NCBI GenBank assembly: GCA_023388175.1
Contig: JAEWGT010000009.1
Coordinates: forward strand, 372,001 to 436,000
Length of the DNA: 64,000 bases
Reading direction: 5' to 3'
From: Pseudomonadota bacterium
GTDB lineage: Bacteria; Pseudomonadota; Alphaproteobacteria; Rhizobiales; Devosiaceae
Both the position numbers and the translations under genes were made by a program. Under the pieces are notes generated by a model. It saw only the letters and a list, made by a program, of their open reading frames with translations, made no database searches and had not been told where the DNA came from. Positions 26,157-37,082 of the stretch are shown here, one piece after another; position 1 is the stretch's first letter; the number at the start of each line of letters is the position of its first letter.

Positions 26157-27395
26157 ATGTTCACCAAGGCAAAGATGGCCGGACTTGCGGCCGGTATCAG
26201 CTTTCTGGCGCTGGGCTCCGCCCAGGCCGTGGAAATCGAATATTGGCAATATGTGTTCGACAGCCGCGTCCAGGCCATGGACCAGCTGATCGCGAATTTC
26301 GAGGCCGCCAACCCCGACATTACCGTCAAGCACACCACCTTCCCCTATGCCGACTACCAGACCCGCGTCGTTGCGGCCAAGGTGGCCGGGCAGGGCCCCG
26401 ATGTCGTGCAGCTCTTCTATGGCTGGACCGACCAGTTCGTGAATGGCGGCCTGATCAAGCCGCTCGACCCGGCCGTGTTCCCGCATGAGGAAATCGAAGC
26501 CGACTTCTTCCCCATCGTCTCGGCCATGAAGCGTGGCGACGATTATTATGGTCTGCCGACTGCCGTGCGCTCGCTGGCCTTGTTCTACAACAAGGCGCTG
26601 CTTGACGAAGCCGGTGTCGAGCCGCCGGCCACGCTCGACGAACTGCTTTCGGTTGCGGAAGCCACCACAAAGCGCGATGGCGGCGGCAATATCACTACCG
26701 CCGGTATCACCATGGACATGGCCGGTCAGGATCACCACTGGTGGCGCGAAGACCTGGTCCGTCAGTTCGGTGGCGTCCCTTATGACGACGAAGGCAATGT
26801 GGCCTATGACGATGAGGCTGGCGCTGCCGCCCTCAAGTTCTACACCGACCTGCAGACCGAACATGCTGTCGGCCTCGTCGGCTTCATGGACGAGGGCCAG
26901 GCAGCCTTCCGCGCCGGCATGGCGGCAATGACCATCGACGGCACGTTCCGCCTCGGCGCCTTCGCCAACAACCCGTTTGAATGGGGTGTAGTCGAGCTGC
27001 CGGCCAATGCCGAGGGCGTCAAGTCCAACTATTCGAGCTATTTCGCCAATGCCATCGGCGCCACTGCCGAGGGTGAAGAGCTTGAAGCGGCCCAGAAGTT
27101 CCTGGCCTACATTTCGTCGCCCGAAGCGATGGAAATCTGGCTCGAAACCGTGGGTGAACTGCCGGCGCGCCGTGACGTGGCGCTGACCGAAGCCAATCTG
27201 GCTGACCCGATCCGGGGTCCCTTCCTCAAGGGCCTCGAATATGCGCAGACCACCCAGTTCTATGACGAGGCCGCCCAGCGCCAGACTGCGATCGACATGG
27301 TCAATCGCGTTCTGCTCGAAGGCCAGTCGATCGAAGATTCGATCGCGCAGGCCGCCGCTGCCGAACAGGCCATCATCGACGCCGGTCGTCAGTAA
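26157..27395 (+). CDS. Family 1 solute-binding protein of the amino-sugar-conjugate importer
   Basis: 412 residues from ATG 26157 (GGAGG upstream), with a Sec signal (MAGLAAGISFLALGSAQAVE). The mature protein begins IEYWQYVFDSRVQAMDQLIANFEAANP and has the GPDVVQLFYGWTDQFVNGGLIKPLD segment typical of CUT1 binding proteins. It opens the plus-strand operon importer, lyase, kinase, deaminase, opposite the ROK/PIG-L operon. The likely ligand is an N-acylated amino sugar or conjugate (inference from neighbours). Confidence 0.88.
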   Translation: MFTKAKMAGLAAGISFLALGSAQAVEIEYWQYVFDSRVQAMDQLIANFEAANPDITVKHTTFPYADYQTRVVAAKVAGQGPDVVQLFYGWTDQFVNGGLIKPLDPAVFPHEEIEADFFPIVSAMKRGDDYYGLPTAVRSLALFYNKALLDEAGVEPPATLDELLSVAEATTKRDGGGNITTAGITMDMAGQDHHWWREDLVRQFGGVPYDDEGNVAYDDEAGAAALKFYTDLQTEHAVGLVGFMDEGQAAFRAGMAAMTIDGTFRLGAFANNPFEWGVVELPANAEGVKSNYSSYFANAIGATAEGEELEAAQKFLAYISSPEAMEIWLETVGELPARRDVALTEANLADPIRGPFLKGLEYAQTTQFYDEAAQRQTAIDMVNRVLLEGQSIEDSIAQAAAAEQAIIDAGRQ

Positions 27396-27416
27396 GCCTA
27401 ACCTGAAACAACAGGT

Positions 27417-27441
27417 CGGTGGCGGCGTTACGCCGCCACCG
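27417..27441 (+). terminator. Intercistronic hairpin after the binding-protein gene
   Basis: CGGTGGCGGCG (27417-27427), TTA loop, CGCCGCCACCG (27431-27441): a perfect 11-base stem without a T-tract, 21 bases after the binding-protein stop and 25 before the permease ATG. As after the ehuB-like gene, it probably stabilises the binding-protein message or lets only part of transcription through. Confidence 0.65.
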
Positions 27442-27466
27442 GCTGCATGCCTCCCGAGGAGCGATC

Positions 27467-28399
27467 ATGGCGTCGGCAAACGCACCTTCCCCCGCAGGCC
27501 CGTCTCGCTTCTGGGATCGCCTGAACATCAGCACCAAACGGGTGATCTGGGCCTGGACTTTCCTGGCTCTGCCCATCCTGTTTTATGCGGGCATCCGCTT
27601 TTACCCCACATTTCAGGCCTTCTGGCTGTCGCTGACCAATTGGGACCTGTTGCGGCCGGCCCAGTTCATCGGTTTTGCGAACTACCAGAAGATGTTTGCG
27701 GACCCCATCTTCTGGAAAGTGTTCCAGAACACCTTTCTCTATCTGATCATCGGCACGCCGGTCAGCCTGCTGATTTCCTTCCTGATCGCCTATTATCTGG
27801 ATCGCGTGCGTTTCATGCACGGATTCATCCGGGCGCTCTATTTCCTGCCCTTCCTTACTACGGCGGCGGCCATGGGCTGGGTCTGGCGCTGGTTCTATCA
27901 GCCGGTGCCGATCGGGGTGATCAATGGCTTTCTGGCGTCCATCGGCATCGCCCAGCAGCCCTTTTTGCGCTCGGTCGATCAAGCACTGATTTCCATCCTG
28001 ATCCCGGCCATCTGGGCTGGCCTTGGCTTCCAGATCATCATCTTCATGGCTGGGCTGCGCGCCATTCCCAACACATTCTACGAAGCTGCAAAAATCGATG
28101 GTCTGGGCGAATGGGCCATCCTGCGCAAGATCACCATTCCGCTGCTCAAGCCTACGACAGTGTTCCTCGTCGTCTTCTCCTCGATCGGCTTCCTGCGCAT
28201 TTTCGACCAGGTCTATAACATGACCACCAACGACCCTGGCGGGCCGCTAAATGCGACCAAGCCGCTGGTGCTCATGATCTACCAGACCGCCTTCTCCTCC
28301 TATCAGATGGGCTATGCCGCCGCGCAGACCGTGGTGCTGTTCACCATCCTGCTCATCGTCTCCCTGCTCCAGCTCTATGTGCTGAGGGAAAAGAAATGA
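27467..28399 (+). CDS. CUT1 ABC permease 1 of the island
   Basis: 310 residues from ATG 27467 (GAGGAG upstream), six hydrophobic segments, and EAA loop YEAAKIDGLGEWAILRKITIPLLKPT. It ends with the LREKK tail and its stop overlaps the next start by four bases. It forms the membrane pore with the following permease. Confidence 0.88.
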   Translation: MASANAPSPAGPSRFWDRLNISTKRVIWAWTFLALPILFYAGIRFYPTFQAFWLSLTNWDLLRPAQFIGFANYQKMFADPIFWKVFQNTFLYLIIGTPVSLLISFLIAYYLDRVRFMHGFIRALYFLPFLTTAAAMGWVWRWFYQPVPIGVINGFLASIGIAQQPFLRSVDQALISILIPAIWAGLGFQIIIFMAGLRAIPNTFYEAAKIDGLGEWAILRKITIPLLKPTTVFLVVFSSIGFLRIFDQVYNMTTNDPGGPLNATKPLVLMIYQTAFSSYQMGYAAAQTVVLFTILLIVSLLQLYVLREKK

Positions 28400-29256
28400 C
28401 CGCCACGACAATCTCATCCACCGAGCTGGCGGCCAATCGCCGCGATATCCGCCCTGGACGCATCATCATCTGGACCCTGCTGCTCATCGGCGGGCTGATC
28501 ATGATCACCCCGCTCCTGTTCATGTTCTCGACGTCGCTGAAAACGTCGGGGCAGGTCTATGACCTGCGCCTGATCCCGGTCGCGCCGACCTTTGACAATT
28601 ACATCAAGGTTCTGGGCGACGGGCGTTTCATGCGCTGGTTTCTCAACTCGACCTTCATCGCGCTGACGGTGACGCTGTCCAACGTGTTCTTCGACTCGCT
28701 TGTGGGCTACACGCTCGCCAAGTTCGAGTTTCGCGGCCGCTATTTCATCTTCCTGGCCATTCTCTCCACCCTGATGATCCCCACCGAAATGCTGGTGATC
28801 CCGTGGTATCTGATGAGTAGCCAGCTCGGCTGGATCGACAGCTATTGGGGCATCATGTTCCCTGGCATGATGACGGCCTTCGGCACCTTCCTCATGAAGC
28901 AGTTCTTCGAAGGCGTGCCCAACGACTTCCTGGAAGCTGCGCGTGTCGATGGGCTCAACGAGTTCACCATCTGGTGGAAGATCGCCATGCCCATGGTGGT
29001 CCCGGCCATCTCGGCCCTCGCCATCTTCACCTTCCTGGGCAATTGGACGGCCTTCTTCTGGCCCCTGATCGTGACCACCTCCAAGGAGCTCTACACGCTG
29101 CCCGTGGGCATATCGAGCTTCTCGGCGGAATCCTCGATCCAGTGGGAGCTGATCATGACCGGCGCCGCCATCGGCACCATTCCGACACTCCTTGTCTTCC
29201 TGGCCCTGCAGCGCTTCATCGTTCGCGGCGTCATGCTGGCCGGCCTGAAGGGTTAA
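28396..29256 (+). CDS. CUT1 ABC permease 2 of the island
   Basis: 286 residues, starting within the previous stop codon (ATGA). Six hydrophobic segments, EAA loop LEAARVDGLNEFTIWWKIAMPMVVPAI, and the terminal GLKG motif common in MalG-type permeases. The lyase gene starts 3 bases after its stop, so the lyase is translated in the same message. Confidence 0.88.
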   Translation: MTATTISSTELAANRRDIRPGRIIIWTLLLIGGLIMITPLLFMFSTSLKTSGQVYDLRLIPVAPTFDNYIKVLGDGRFMRWFLNSTFIALTVTLSNVFFDSLVGYTLAKFEFRGRYFIFLAILSTLMIPTEMLVIPWYLMSSQLGWIDSYWGIMFPGMMTAFGTFLMKQFFEGVPNDFLEAARVDGLNEFTIWWKIAMPMVVPAISALAIFTFLGNWTAFFWPLIVTTSKELYTLPVGISSFSAESSIQWELIMTGAAIGTIPTLLVFLALQRFIVRGVMLAGLKG

Positions 29257-29259
29257 GCG

Positions 29260-30767
29260 ATGACCGATCCACGTCTTTCCGATACTTCGGTCTTCCCCGA
29301 TCCGGTTTACAAGGAAACCGTCCTGGCGCCATTGTTCGATGGCGCCAAGGACCACCATGTCGAGGGCTTCCGCGCCATCGACCGCGCGCATCTGGTCATG
29401 CTGGCCGACACCGGCATTCTCGAAGCCGGCCAGGCCGGCGAGATCGCCAAGGCGCTGGACAGCATCGATGCCGAAATTGTGCCGTCCGAGCTGGTCTATA
29501 CCGGCGAGGTCGAAGATTTCTTCTTCCTCATCGAGAAGGAGCTGAAAAAGCGCGTCGGACCCGATCTCGGTGGTCGCCTGCACACAGCGCGCTCGCGCAA
29601 CGATATCGACCACACCTTGTTCAAGCTCGGACTGCGCGAGCGGCTCAACGTGCTGATCGGCAAGGCGCTGGCCCTGCACAACGCGCTGATCGAGGCCGCC
29701 GAGCGGGAGAAAGACACGCTGATCGTGGCCTATACCCACGGCCAGCCAGCACAGCCGACGACGTTCGGGCATTATCTTTCCGCCATTGTCGAATTTGTCG
29801 GTCGGGACATCGAGCGCCTGTTCGAGGCCTATCGCATCGTCGACCTTTCGCCCATGGGCGCTGCGGCGATCACCACGACCGGTTTCCCGACCGATCGGGC
29901 GCTTGTGGCCGATCTGCTCGGCTTCGCCGCGCCTTTGCAGAATTCCTATTCCTGCATTGCCGGGGTCGACTACATCACCGCGACCTATTCGGCCATCGAG
30001 CTGATGTTCCTGCATCTGGGTCGTCCGATCCAGGACTTCCAGGTCTGGACCAGTTTCGAGGTCGGGCAGATCTATGTGCCCAATTCCCTCGTGCAGATCT
30101 CCTCGATCATGCCGCAGAAGCGCAATCCGGTGCCAATCGAGCATTTGCGCCATCTCGCCAGCCAGACCATGGGTCGCGCCCATGCCATGCTGACCGTGAT
30201 GCACAATACGCCCTTCACCGACATGAATGACAGCGAAGGCGAAACCCAGTCCATGGGCTATGGCGCCTTTGAGAGCGCCTGCCGCGTGCTCGACCTGCTG
30301 GCGGCTCTTGTCGCGCAGATCCGTATCGACCCCGCACGAGTAGCGCAGAACATTCGCCGCTCCTGCATCACCATTACCGAGCTGGCCGACAGCCTGGTCC
30401 GTCGTGAGGGCCTGTCCTTCCGCGAAGGCCACGAAATCGCTGCCGCCGTCGCCAGGGCCGTGGTGGCCATGGGCGGCGACCTCATGAGCGATGGCTATGC
30501 CCCGTTCCGCTCTGCCTTCGAGCAGGCGACCGGTCGTGCATCCACGCTGGACGAAACCACGTTCGCCGAACTGGTGTCGCCCGAATATTTCGTTTCAGTG
30601 CGCACCCGCTTCGGCGGCCCGGCGCCGGAACCGCTCAACGCGGCCATTTCCGGCTACCGCCAGGACGCGGCGCGTCTTGCCGAAACCCATGAAAAACTGC
30701 TGCGCCGCCAGGCTGATGCCGCGCGCCTGCTCAAAACCCGCTTCGACGCATTGAAGGGAAGCCGCTG

Positions 30768-30768
<1 letters not shown>
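29260..30768 (+). CDS. Argininosuccinate-lyase-superfamily enzyme in a transporter operon
   Basis: 502 residues of the fumarase/aspartase superfamily, closest in look to argininosuccinate lyase. The superfamily signature is SSIMPQKRNP at 281-290 (catalytic serine loop). H160 in YTHGQPAQPTTFGHY is the second catalytic position, and LHTARSRND at 108-116 is the first conserved region. Two departures from true ArgH are visible: LHTGRSRNDQ reads LHTARSRNDI, and the GSS before MPQK reads ISS. All known members release fumarate (or a fumarate-like product) by beta-elimination of C-N or C-O bonds. Placement between permease and ATPase, away from arginine genes, argues for a catabolic role on the imported compound. 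Confidence 0.8.
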
Positions 30769-31831
<1,063 letters not shown>

Positions 31832-31835
<4 letters not shown>

Positions 31836-32731
31836 GTTCGACAAAACCCCAAGCCGGGGCTGTACTCAGCCTTGGCCGTATCTATTGCGACATGGTGTTT
31901 CGCGATCTCGAGGGCATGCCCGTTCTCGGCCGCGAAATCTTCGCGCGCAATTTTACCATGACGCCGGGTGGCGGCGCGCTGATCACTGCTGCGCATCTGG
32001 CGGCTACGGGCCGCAATGCAGCGCTGCTCGCCCGCTTTGGCACGGACTCCCTGTCCGCGGCGCTGTCGGCCCAGATCGAACAGCTTGGGCTCGATCTGCG
32101 GTTTCTCGACCGCAATGACACCGCCGGTCCGCAATTGACCGTGGTCATGGTCAACGATAACGACCGGGCCTTTCTCTCGCGGCGGGCCGGACATGCGCGT
32201 CCGGCCAGTTTCGAGCCGGCCCTGAAATGGTCCGATGCGGCGCATCTGCATATCGCCGAATATGCCACTCTCTACGAAATGCGCGACGCGGTGAGTGCCG
32301 CCAAGGCCAGGGGGCTCACGGTCTCGCTCGATCCGAGCTGGGATGATGACCTGATCCGCGATCCGCTTTTTTTTGAACGTACGATCGGCACGGACATCTT
32401 CATGCCCAATCTGGAGGAAGCGCGCGCCTTGACGGGGCGTGAAGACCCCAGGGACGCGCTTGCTATTCTAGCCCGGCATTTCCCGATGGTCGCGCTCAAA
32501 TGCGGCGGCGACGGCGCCATGCTGGCCATGGGCGAGGTAGTGATTGCATTGCCCAGCCCGCAAGTCCGCGTCGTGGATACGACCGGAGCCGGCGACGCCT
32601 TCAATGCCGGTTTCATCAACGCCTGGCTCGATGGCGCGGAGCCTGAGGCCTGTCTTGCCGCCGCCATTGGCGCCGGGTCCAGATCCGTCCAGGCATCGGG
32701 TGGCACGGGCTCTCTGGCGGCGATTGCCTAG
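31832..32731 (+). CDS. PfkB/ribokinase-family sugar kinase
   Basis: 299 residues. The C-terminal PfkB signature DTTGAGDAFNAGF is at 249-261, with D255 as catalytic base. N-terminal substrate loop TMTPGGGALITAAHLAATG and the NLEEARALTG segment are also typical. It would phosphorylate a sugar or amino sugar released inside the cell. The next gene encodes a NagB-like deaminase, so glucosamine or a related hexosamine is the best guess. Start overlaps the ATPase stop (ATGA). Confidence 0.85.
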
Positions 32732-32769
32732 TCCTGGACAATTGGTAGGCCACGGCGCCCGCCGCGAGA

Positions 32770-33498
32770 ATGATAATGCACGCTCCTCAAGTTCACGTTT
32801 TTCCCACAGCCGACGCGACGGCAAAAGCCGTTGCCGCCTATCTCGCCAAGGCACTCAATGATCGCCCGTCACTGCGCCTTGGCCTGGCAACCGGCAATAC
32901 TTTCGTGCCGATCTATGCTGCCCTGGTCGATCTCTACAGGGCAGGGGGCTTTTCCTTCTCCCAGGCCGCCAGCTTCAATCTGGATGAATATATTGGCCTG
33001 CCGAAAGGGCACCCGGCTTCGTTCGCCGCCTATATGGAACAACACCTGTTTTCCCATGTCGATCTGCCGGCCGGCAAAGGGCAATTGCCTCGCGTCGAGG
33101 GGGATATTGCTGCGGCCTGCAAGGACTATGAGGCAAGTATTGCAGCGGGAGGCATTGACCTTCAGGTCCTCGGCATAGGCCGCAACGGCCATATCGGCTT
33201 CAACGAACCCGGCTCGGACTTTTCAAGCCGAACGCGAGAGGTCGCGCTGGCCCGCTCGACGCGAGAGGCCAACCGGGGTGACTTTCCGCCCGGCGACAGC
33301 GTTCCGCCCACCGCAGTTACCATGGGCATAGGCACAATTTGTGAGGCTCGGCAGATCATCCTCGTCGCAATCGGGGAATCCAAGGCCGAAGCACTCCGCA
33401 CAGCCTTTCAGTCGCCCGCTACCCCCGACTGCCCCGCCTCGGCGCTTCAGACCCACCCCAATGTGCTGGTCTTCTGCGATCGCGCGGCAAGCCAATAG
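32770..33498 (+). CDS. nagB: Glucosamine-6-phosphate deaminase-like protein (NagB family)
   Basis: 242 residues. FNLDEY at 69-74 carries D72, the ring-opening acid/base of NagB, and GIGRNGHIGFNEPGS at 135-149 is the family active-site loop with H141. NagB converts glucosamine 6-phosphate to fructose 6-phosphate and ammonia; this short form lacks the allosteric C-terminal part of the E. coli enzyme. The related 6-phosphogluconolactonases lack the FNEPGS pattern, so deaminase is preferred. ATG 32770 or 32776 may be the start. It ends the island's plus-strand operon. Confidence 0.87.
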   Translation: MIMHAPQVHVFPTADATAKAVAAYLAKALNDRPSLRLGLATGNTFVPIYAALVDLYRAGGFSFSQAASFNLDEYIGLPKGHPASFAAYMEQHLFSHVDLPAGKGQLPRVEGDIAAACKDYEASIAAGGIDLQVLGIGRNGHIGFNEPGSDFSSRTREVALARSTREANRGDFPPGDSVPPTAVTMGIGTICEARQIILVAIGESKAEALRTAFQSPATPDCPASALQTHPNVLVFCDRAASQ

Positions 33499-33583
33499 CA
33501 GACAGAAGCCATCACCGCTGTCAGTCAGCTTCCGTTCAGGTTGGCCGCACTAACAAGAGCCGACAGATAGATCGGGGGCCGAT

Positions 33584-34510
33584 ATGAAACACCTTGCCAT
33601 TCTCCTTGCTGCGCTGCTCGGCACAACCGGCGTGACCCATGCGCAGAGCATTGATGAGCATATCCAGAGCTTTATCAATGCCGACGGCTTTCTCCCGGTC
33701 GATGGTCCGGCGCTCGAAATGGAGCTCTCCAGTCTCTGGACCGATGCCTCCAGCATTTCGCCCGGCGGGCTGGTGGGACCGATCGAAAAGGCCATGCTGA
33801 TTGCCGATGGTGCCACCGATGCGCACCGCACGCGCACATTGATTTCCTACGGCCAGATCGTCGAAGAGGAAGATGGCGCGCCGCTGCCTTACAGCTTTGT
33901 CGAGCTGCGCCACTACAATCTCGGCCAGATTATTCGTTCCAACACCATCGATGCCTATGGGGAAGGCGATGTGGCCGACGAGGCAGCCTTCGGTCTCGGC
34001 GACCATCTGGCCTGGCGCTTCGTTTTCCGTCCGATGATGGGCCATTCAGCTCTGCTGATGGATGCCAGCCGCCGCGTCATTTCCGAAACGGAAGCCGCCG
34101 AAAGCGATTGCGAGGGCCGCGCCTGCCTCGATCCCTATGCCAGCATTGATGATCTCGTCAGCTGGACGGAAATCCACGGCCAGATTCCGACCTGGCCGCC
34201 ACTTTATCCCACTCATGACGGCGAGATCAGCGCCCCGGCCTATGCCATTTCGCGGCTGGCCGTCTTCGGCTTTTGGGCGAATGCCGAAGGCGGTTACTAT
34301 CAATGGACCGGCGGCGAACACCCGGAGGCGGCGCGGGGATATGCGCCCTATCGCTTCATTTCCATCGACCGAGACCTCGGCCAGGAAAGCGCCATCGACA
34401 CGGTCTGGCGCGAAACGGCTCTGAACGATGATGAGCTCTACGCCATTTCCTTTCGGCAGCTCGACATCGCCGGCCAGGTCACGCTGATGCGGGCGCGCGA
34501 AACCCGCTAG
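33584..34510 (+). CDS. Exported protein of unknown function
   Basis: 308 residues with a Sec signal peptide (HLAILLAALLGTTGVTHAQS). The mature part is soluble, acidic and rich in aromatic residues (WTEIHGQIPTWPPLYP; GYYQWTGGEHPEAARGYAPYRF), with two close cysteines in SDCEGRACLDP that may form a disulphide. I recognise no enzyme motif. Its stop TAG shares the palindrome CTAG with the stop of the convergent flippase gene. Confidence 0.75.
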   Translation: MKHLAILLAALLGTTGVTHAQSIDEHIQSFINADGFLPVDGPALEMELSSLWTDASSISPGGLVGPIEKAMLIADGATDAHRTRTLISYGQIVEEEDGAPLPYSFVELRHYNLGQIIRSNTIDAYGEGDVADEAAFGLGDHLAWRFVFRPMMGHSALLMDASRRVISETEAAESDCEGRACLDPYASIDDLVSWTEIHGQIPTWPPLYPTHDGEISAPAYAISRLAVFGFWANAEGGYYQWTGGEHPEAARGYAPYRFISIDRDLGQESAIDTVWRETALNDDELYAISFRQLDIAGQVTLMRARETR

Positions 34511-35796
34511 GCGACGCCAGTGCGCAGCTGCGGCAGGCCGAGCGCCACCACCCGCAGCCCTTCCGTGCGTTTGAGCACAAAGGCCAGCGCCAGCGTGCGG
34601 CAGGTCATGGCAATGGCGCTGGCAATTGCAGCGCCCTGAATGCCGAAAGGCGGCACCAATGCAAATGCCAGAAGGCCGGTGACGCCGAGCACCACCAGTG
34701 CAACGCCCAGCCCTTCGCGCTGGCGACCGAGCACGATCAGAACCTCGCTTGCCTGGCCTGCCACGGCACGCATCATCATGCCCGCGCCGAGCACCAGCAT
34801 GACCCCATATCCGGCAATGAATGCCTCGCCGAATGCGCCCAGCAGCAGCGGCCCCGCCAGCAAGGCCAGCGCCACTGCGACCAGCGTGGCCCAGAATGTC
34901 ATCCGGGTATTTTCCAGGATGCTGTCCTGCAACTCTGCGCGCGACTTCCCGGCTCGATCCAGCGCAAAGCGCCGGCCCGCTACCAGCGTCATCGCATAGG
35001 CTACGAACCCCGCCAGCGCCAGGCTTCGCGCCGCCGCAAAATAGATGCCGACCTCCGCCGGATCTGCGAGGAGGCTCAGCACCAGCACATCTCCATACCC
35101 CGCCAGGTCATCCAGCCCCGACAGCAGCAGCAATGGCAGCGATGCCATGAGCCACAGGCGCTTCTGACCCCTGGGGGACGCAGTGCCCACTGGCGCGATG
35201 GCCTTGAGCCGTGCCGCCAGCACCATCGCCAGCCCTGCCGTCACCAGCGCCATCGACCCGATCAGCACCGCCCCCACCAAAGGCAGCGTGAGGGCGATAC
35301 CCGCCGCATTGAGGCCGATGCAGACCAGTCCAACCAGAATAGGCCGCAGGATATAGACCGGCACCGCCGCCAGCCGGAACCATCCAAAGCTGCGCGCCAC
35401 CCCCTCGAGGTAATATTCCATCCCCAGGAACGGCAGGCCCAGCGCCACCAGCAGGACCATGAGGCCAGGGCCATCCGCTATGCCCAGCCCCCATGCCATG
35501 CCGGCTGCGGCCAGCATCAACAGGACACTGGCGCCTGACACCGTCACGAGCCCGAACCGCCAGAAGTTCCGCAGCGCCCTGTCCCGCCCGCGCAGGTGAT
35601 AGCGCGGCAGGAAGCGGATGCTGGATTCGGCGAAGCCGAGGGCAGCAAAGCTCCCCAGCGCCAGCATCCAGGTCCATAGGGTGACGAAACCGCCATAGGA
35701 ATCGGCCGGCATCAGCCGGGCGAGCAGCACCTGCAAGCCAAAGACCAGTCCGGCGCTGGCGACACGAATGGCGAGGGCGAAGGCGGCATCGAGCAT
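34507..35796 (-). CDS. Polysaccharide/lipid-linked sugar flippase (Wzx/MATE-like)
   Basis: 429 residues with about twelve to fourteen hydrophobic segments of the MOP exporter superfamily. It has the N-terminal pattern LQVLLARLMPADSYGGFVTLWTW found in O-antigen and polysaccharide flippases, and an RFLPRYHLRGRD cytoplasmic loop. It is followed on the same strand, 10 bases upstream in coordinates of its start, by a CelD-type acetyltransferase gene. The pair suggests export of an acylated surface glycan. Confidence 0.78.
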   Translation of the reverse strand: MLDAAFALAIRVASAGLVFGLQVLLARLMPADSYGGFVTLWTWMLALGSFAALGFAESSIRFLPRYHLRGRDRALRNFWRFGLVTVSGASVLLMLAAAGMAWGLGIADGPGLMVLLVALGLPFLGMEYYLEGVARSFGWFRLAAVPVYILRPILVGLVCIGLNAAGIALTLPLVGAVLIGSMALVTAGLAMVLAARLKAIAPVGTASPRGQKRLWLMASLPLLLLSGLDDLAGYGDVLVLSLLADPAEVGIYFAAARSLALAGFVAYAMTLVAGRRFALDRAGKSRAELQDSILENTRMTFWATLVAVALALLAGPLLLGAFGEAFIAGYGVMLVLGAGMMMRAVAGQASEVLIVLGRQREGLGVALVVLGVTGLLAFALVPPFGIQGAAIASAIAMTCRTLALAFVLKRTEGLRVVALGLPQLRTGVA

Positions 35797-35806
35797 CCTG
35801 CAAGTC

Positions 35807-36970
35807 TCAGATGAACAGGAGCATGCAGACCGCTGGGCGCAGGTAACCGGCTACCCTGTCCACCAGGCCTGGCCACGCTCCGTGCAATTGCTTGAGTGCG
35901 GGCCGCAGGCTGGGCAGCCAGGCTGAAGTGTAAAAGCGCCCCCGCCAGCTCAGGGCCTCGGCCCGGCTGGTCACCGCAATGGCATCATTGGTCCAGCTCG
36001 CCTTGTAGTCAGCCGGATTGATGAGCAGGTCATAGGCACGAATGCCGCGGTCGATCAGCCAGCCCACGGTCATATCCATCTGTACCTTGCCCGGCGACAG
36101 ATCGCGCAGATCCCAGTCGAAGCCGCCGATATAGGCGTAGTAGTGGCCATGGCGCAGCAGGCCCAGCTCCAGCGCCACCACCCGGTCTCCGGCCCTGAGC
36201 ACAGAGAGGCAAGCGCCGTCGAGGCCGGTCTCCTCGCCCTCCAGTGTTGCGAGGAAATCCTCATATCCCACCATGGAGAACCCGGTGCTGAAGCGCCCAG
36301 TCTCTGCCAGCCAGCGGCGCTTCATCTCGGCGCATTGGCGCACCAGCGGCGCGAACTCGGGATGGCCGGGCCAGATCACTTCAAAATTCAATTCGCCCAG
36401 CCGCGCCAGATGATTGCGCCGCCGGTTGCGATTGCGCTTCTGTAATTTTCCCAGTTGTTCCCGATAGGCTTCTGCCGATGCAAAGCCGGAGAGATCAAGC
36501 AATGACGCCAGATTGGCCGAGCCACGCACGACCTGTTTGTCGGCCAGGATTTCCGCCAGCATCGTGCCTTCGGGCACTGCCCGCGAGATGGTCACGTCGC
36601 ATCTTGAAGCGCGAACGGCCGCCCGGAGATGCCTGGCAATTGCGCTCAGCTTCGTTCCATCGCGCCACACCAGCGCCCCGCAATATTGGCTATGTGGGGC
36701 GCCAAGCGTTTCAAGACGCCTGATGCCAGCCATTTCCACGATCATGCGCGGCCAGAGCGCGATCAGCCGCTGGCCGCGCCACACCGTTACCACATAGGGT
36801 ATATGGTCCTTGCCGAACCGGGCGACCCAGTTGCGGCACCAATCATAGCTTTGGAAATATCCCAGGGGATCGGCGCAACGGGTCTCGAGCTCGCGCCACG
36901 CCTCGGCAATGGCCTCGATCTCCTCCAGCGTGCCAAGCACGCGGCTGCTTATGCTGCCCACTGGCGGCAC
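35807..36970 (-). CDS. CelD/BcsL-family GNAT acetyltransferase
   Basis: About 387 residues; GNAT_6 (CelD) domain with KLQKRNRNRRRNHLARLG, FEVIWPGHPEF, and AYIGGFDWDLRDLSPGKVQMDM near the acetyl-CoA site. I place the start at GTG 36970 because AAGGGGGA lies 8 bases upstream; an ATG at 37105 would overlap the threonine aldolase gene and adds an unlike segment. CelD-type proteins modify cellulose or other exopolysaccharides. It is translated just before the flippase gene. Confidence 0.72.
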   Translation of the reverse strand: MPPVGSISSRVLGTLEEIEAIAEAWRELETRCADPLGYFQSYDWCRNWVARFGKDHIPYVVTVWRGQRLIALWPRMIVEMAGIRRLETLGAPHSQYCGALVWRDGTKLSAIARHLRAAVRASRCDVTISRAVPEGTMLAEILADKQVVRGSANLASLLDLSGFASAEAYREQLGKLQKRNRNRRRNHLARLGELNFEVIWPGHPEFAPLVRQCAEMKRRWLAETGRFSTGFSMVGYEDFLATLEGEETGLDGACLSVLRAGDRVVALELGLLRHGHYYAYIGGFDWDLRDLSPGKVQMDMTVGWLIDRGIRAYDLLINPADYKASWTNDAIAVTSRAEALSWRGRFYTSAWLPSLRPALKQLHGAWPGLVDRVAGYLRPAVCMLLFI

Positions 36971-37082
36971 CGCGCAAATCCCCCTTCTTTGTCGCGGGCA
37001 CACTATACCCCGGCACTGAACATGCCGTTGTCGCCGCAGGTTAACAAACCCTTTTCGCCCATATGGTAAAGGTCTGCTGCCC

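Noticed and set aside
28414..30432. Long minus-strand open frame of 672 codons opposite the permease and lyase genes
   Set aside because: It mirrors the codon bias of the plus-strand genes (antisense shadow in GC-rich DNA), has no ribosome site, and the plus strand has clear motifs.
32770..33498. 6-phosphogluconolactonase instead of NagB
   Set aside because: FNLDEY and GHIGFNEPGS are deaminase features; lactonases of the fold lack this combination.
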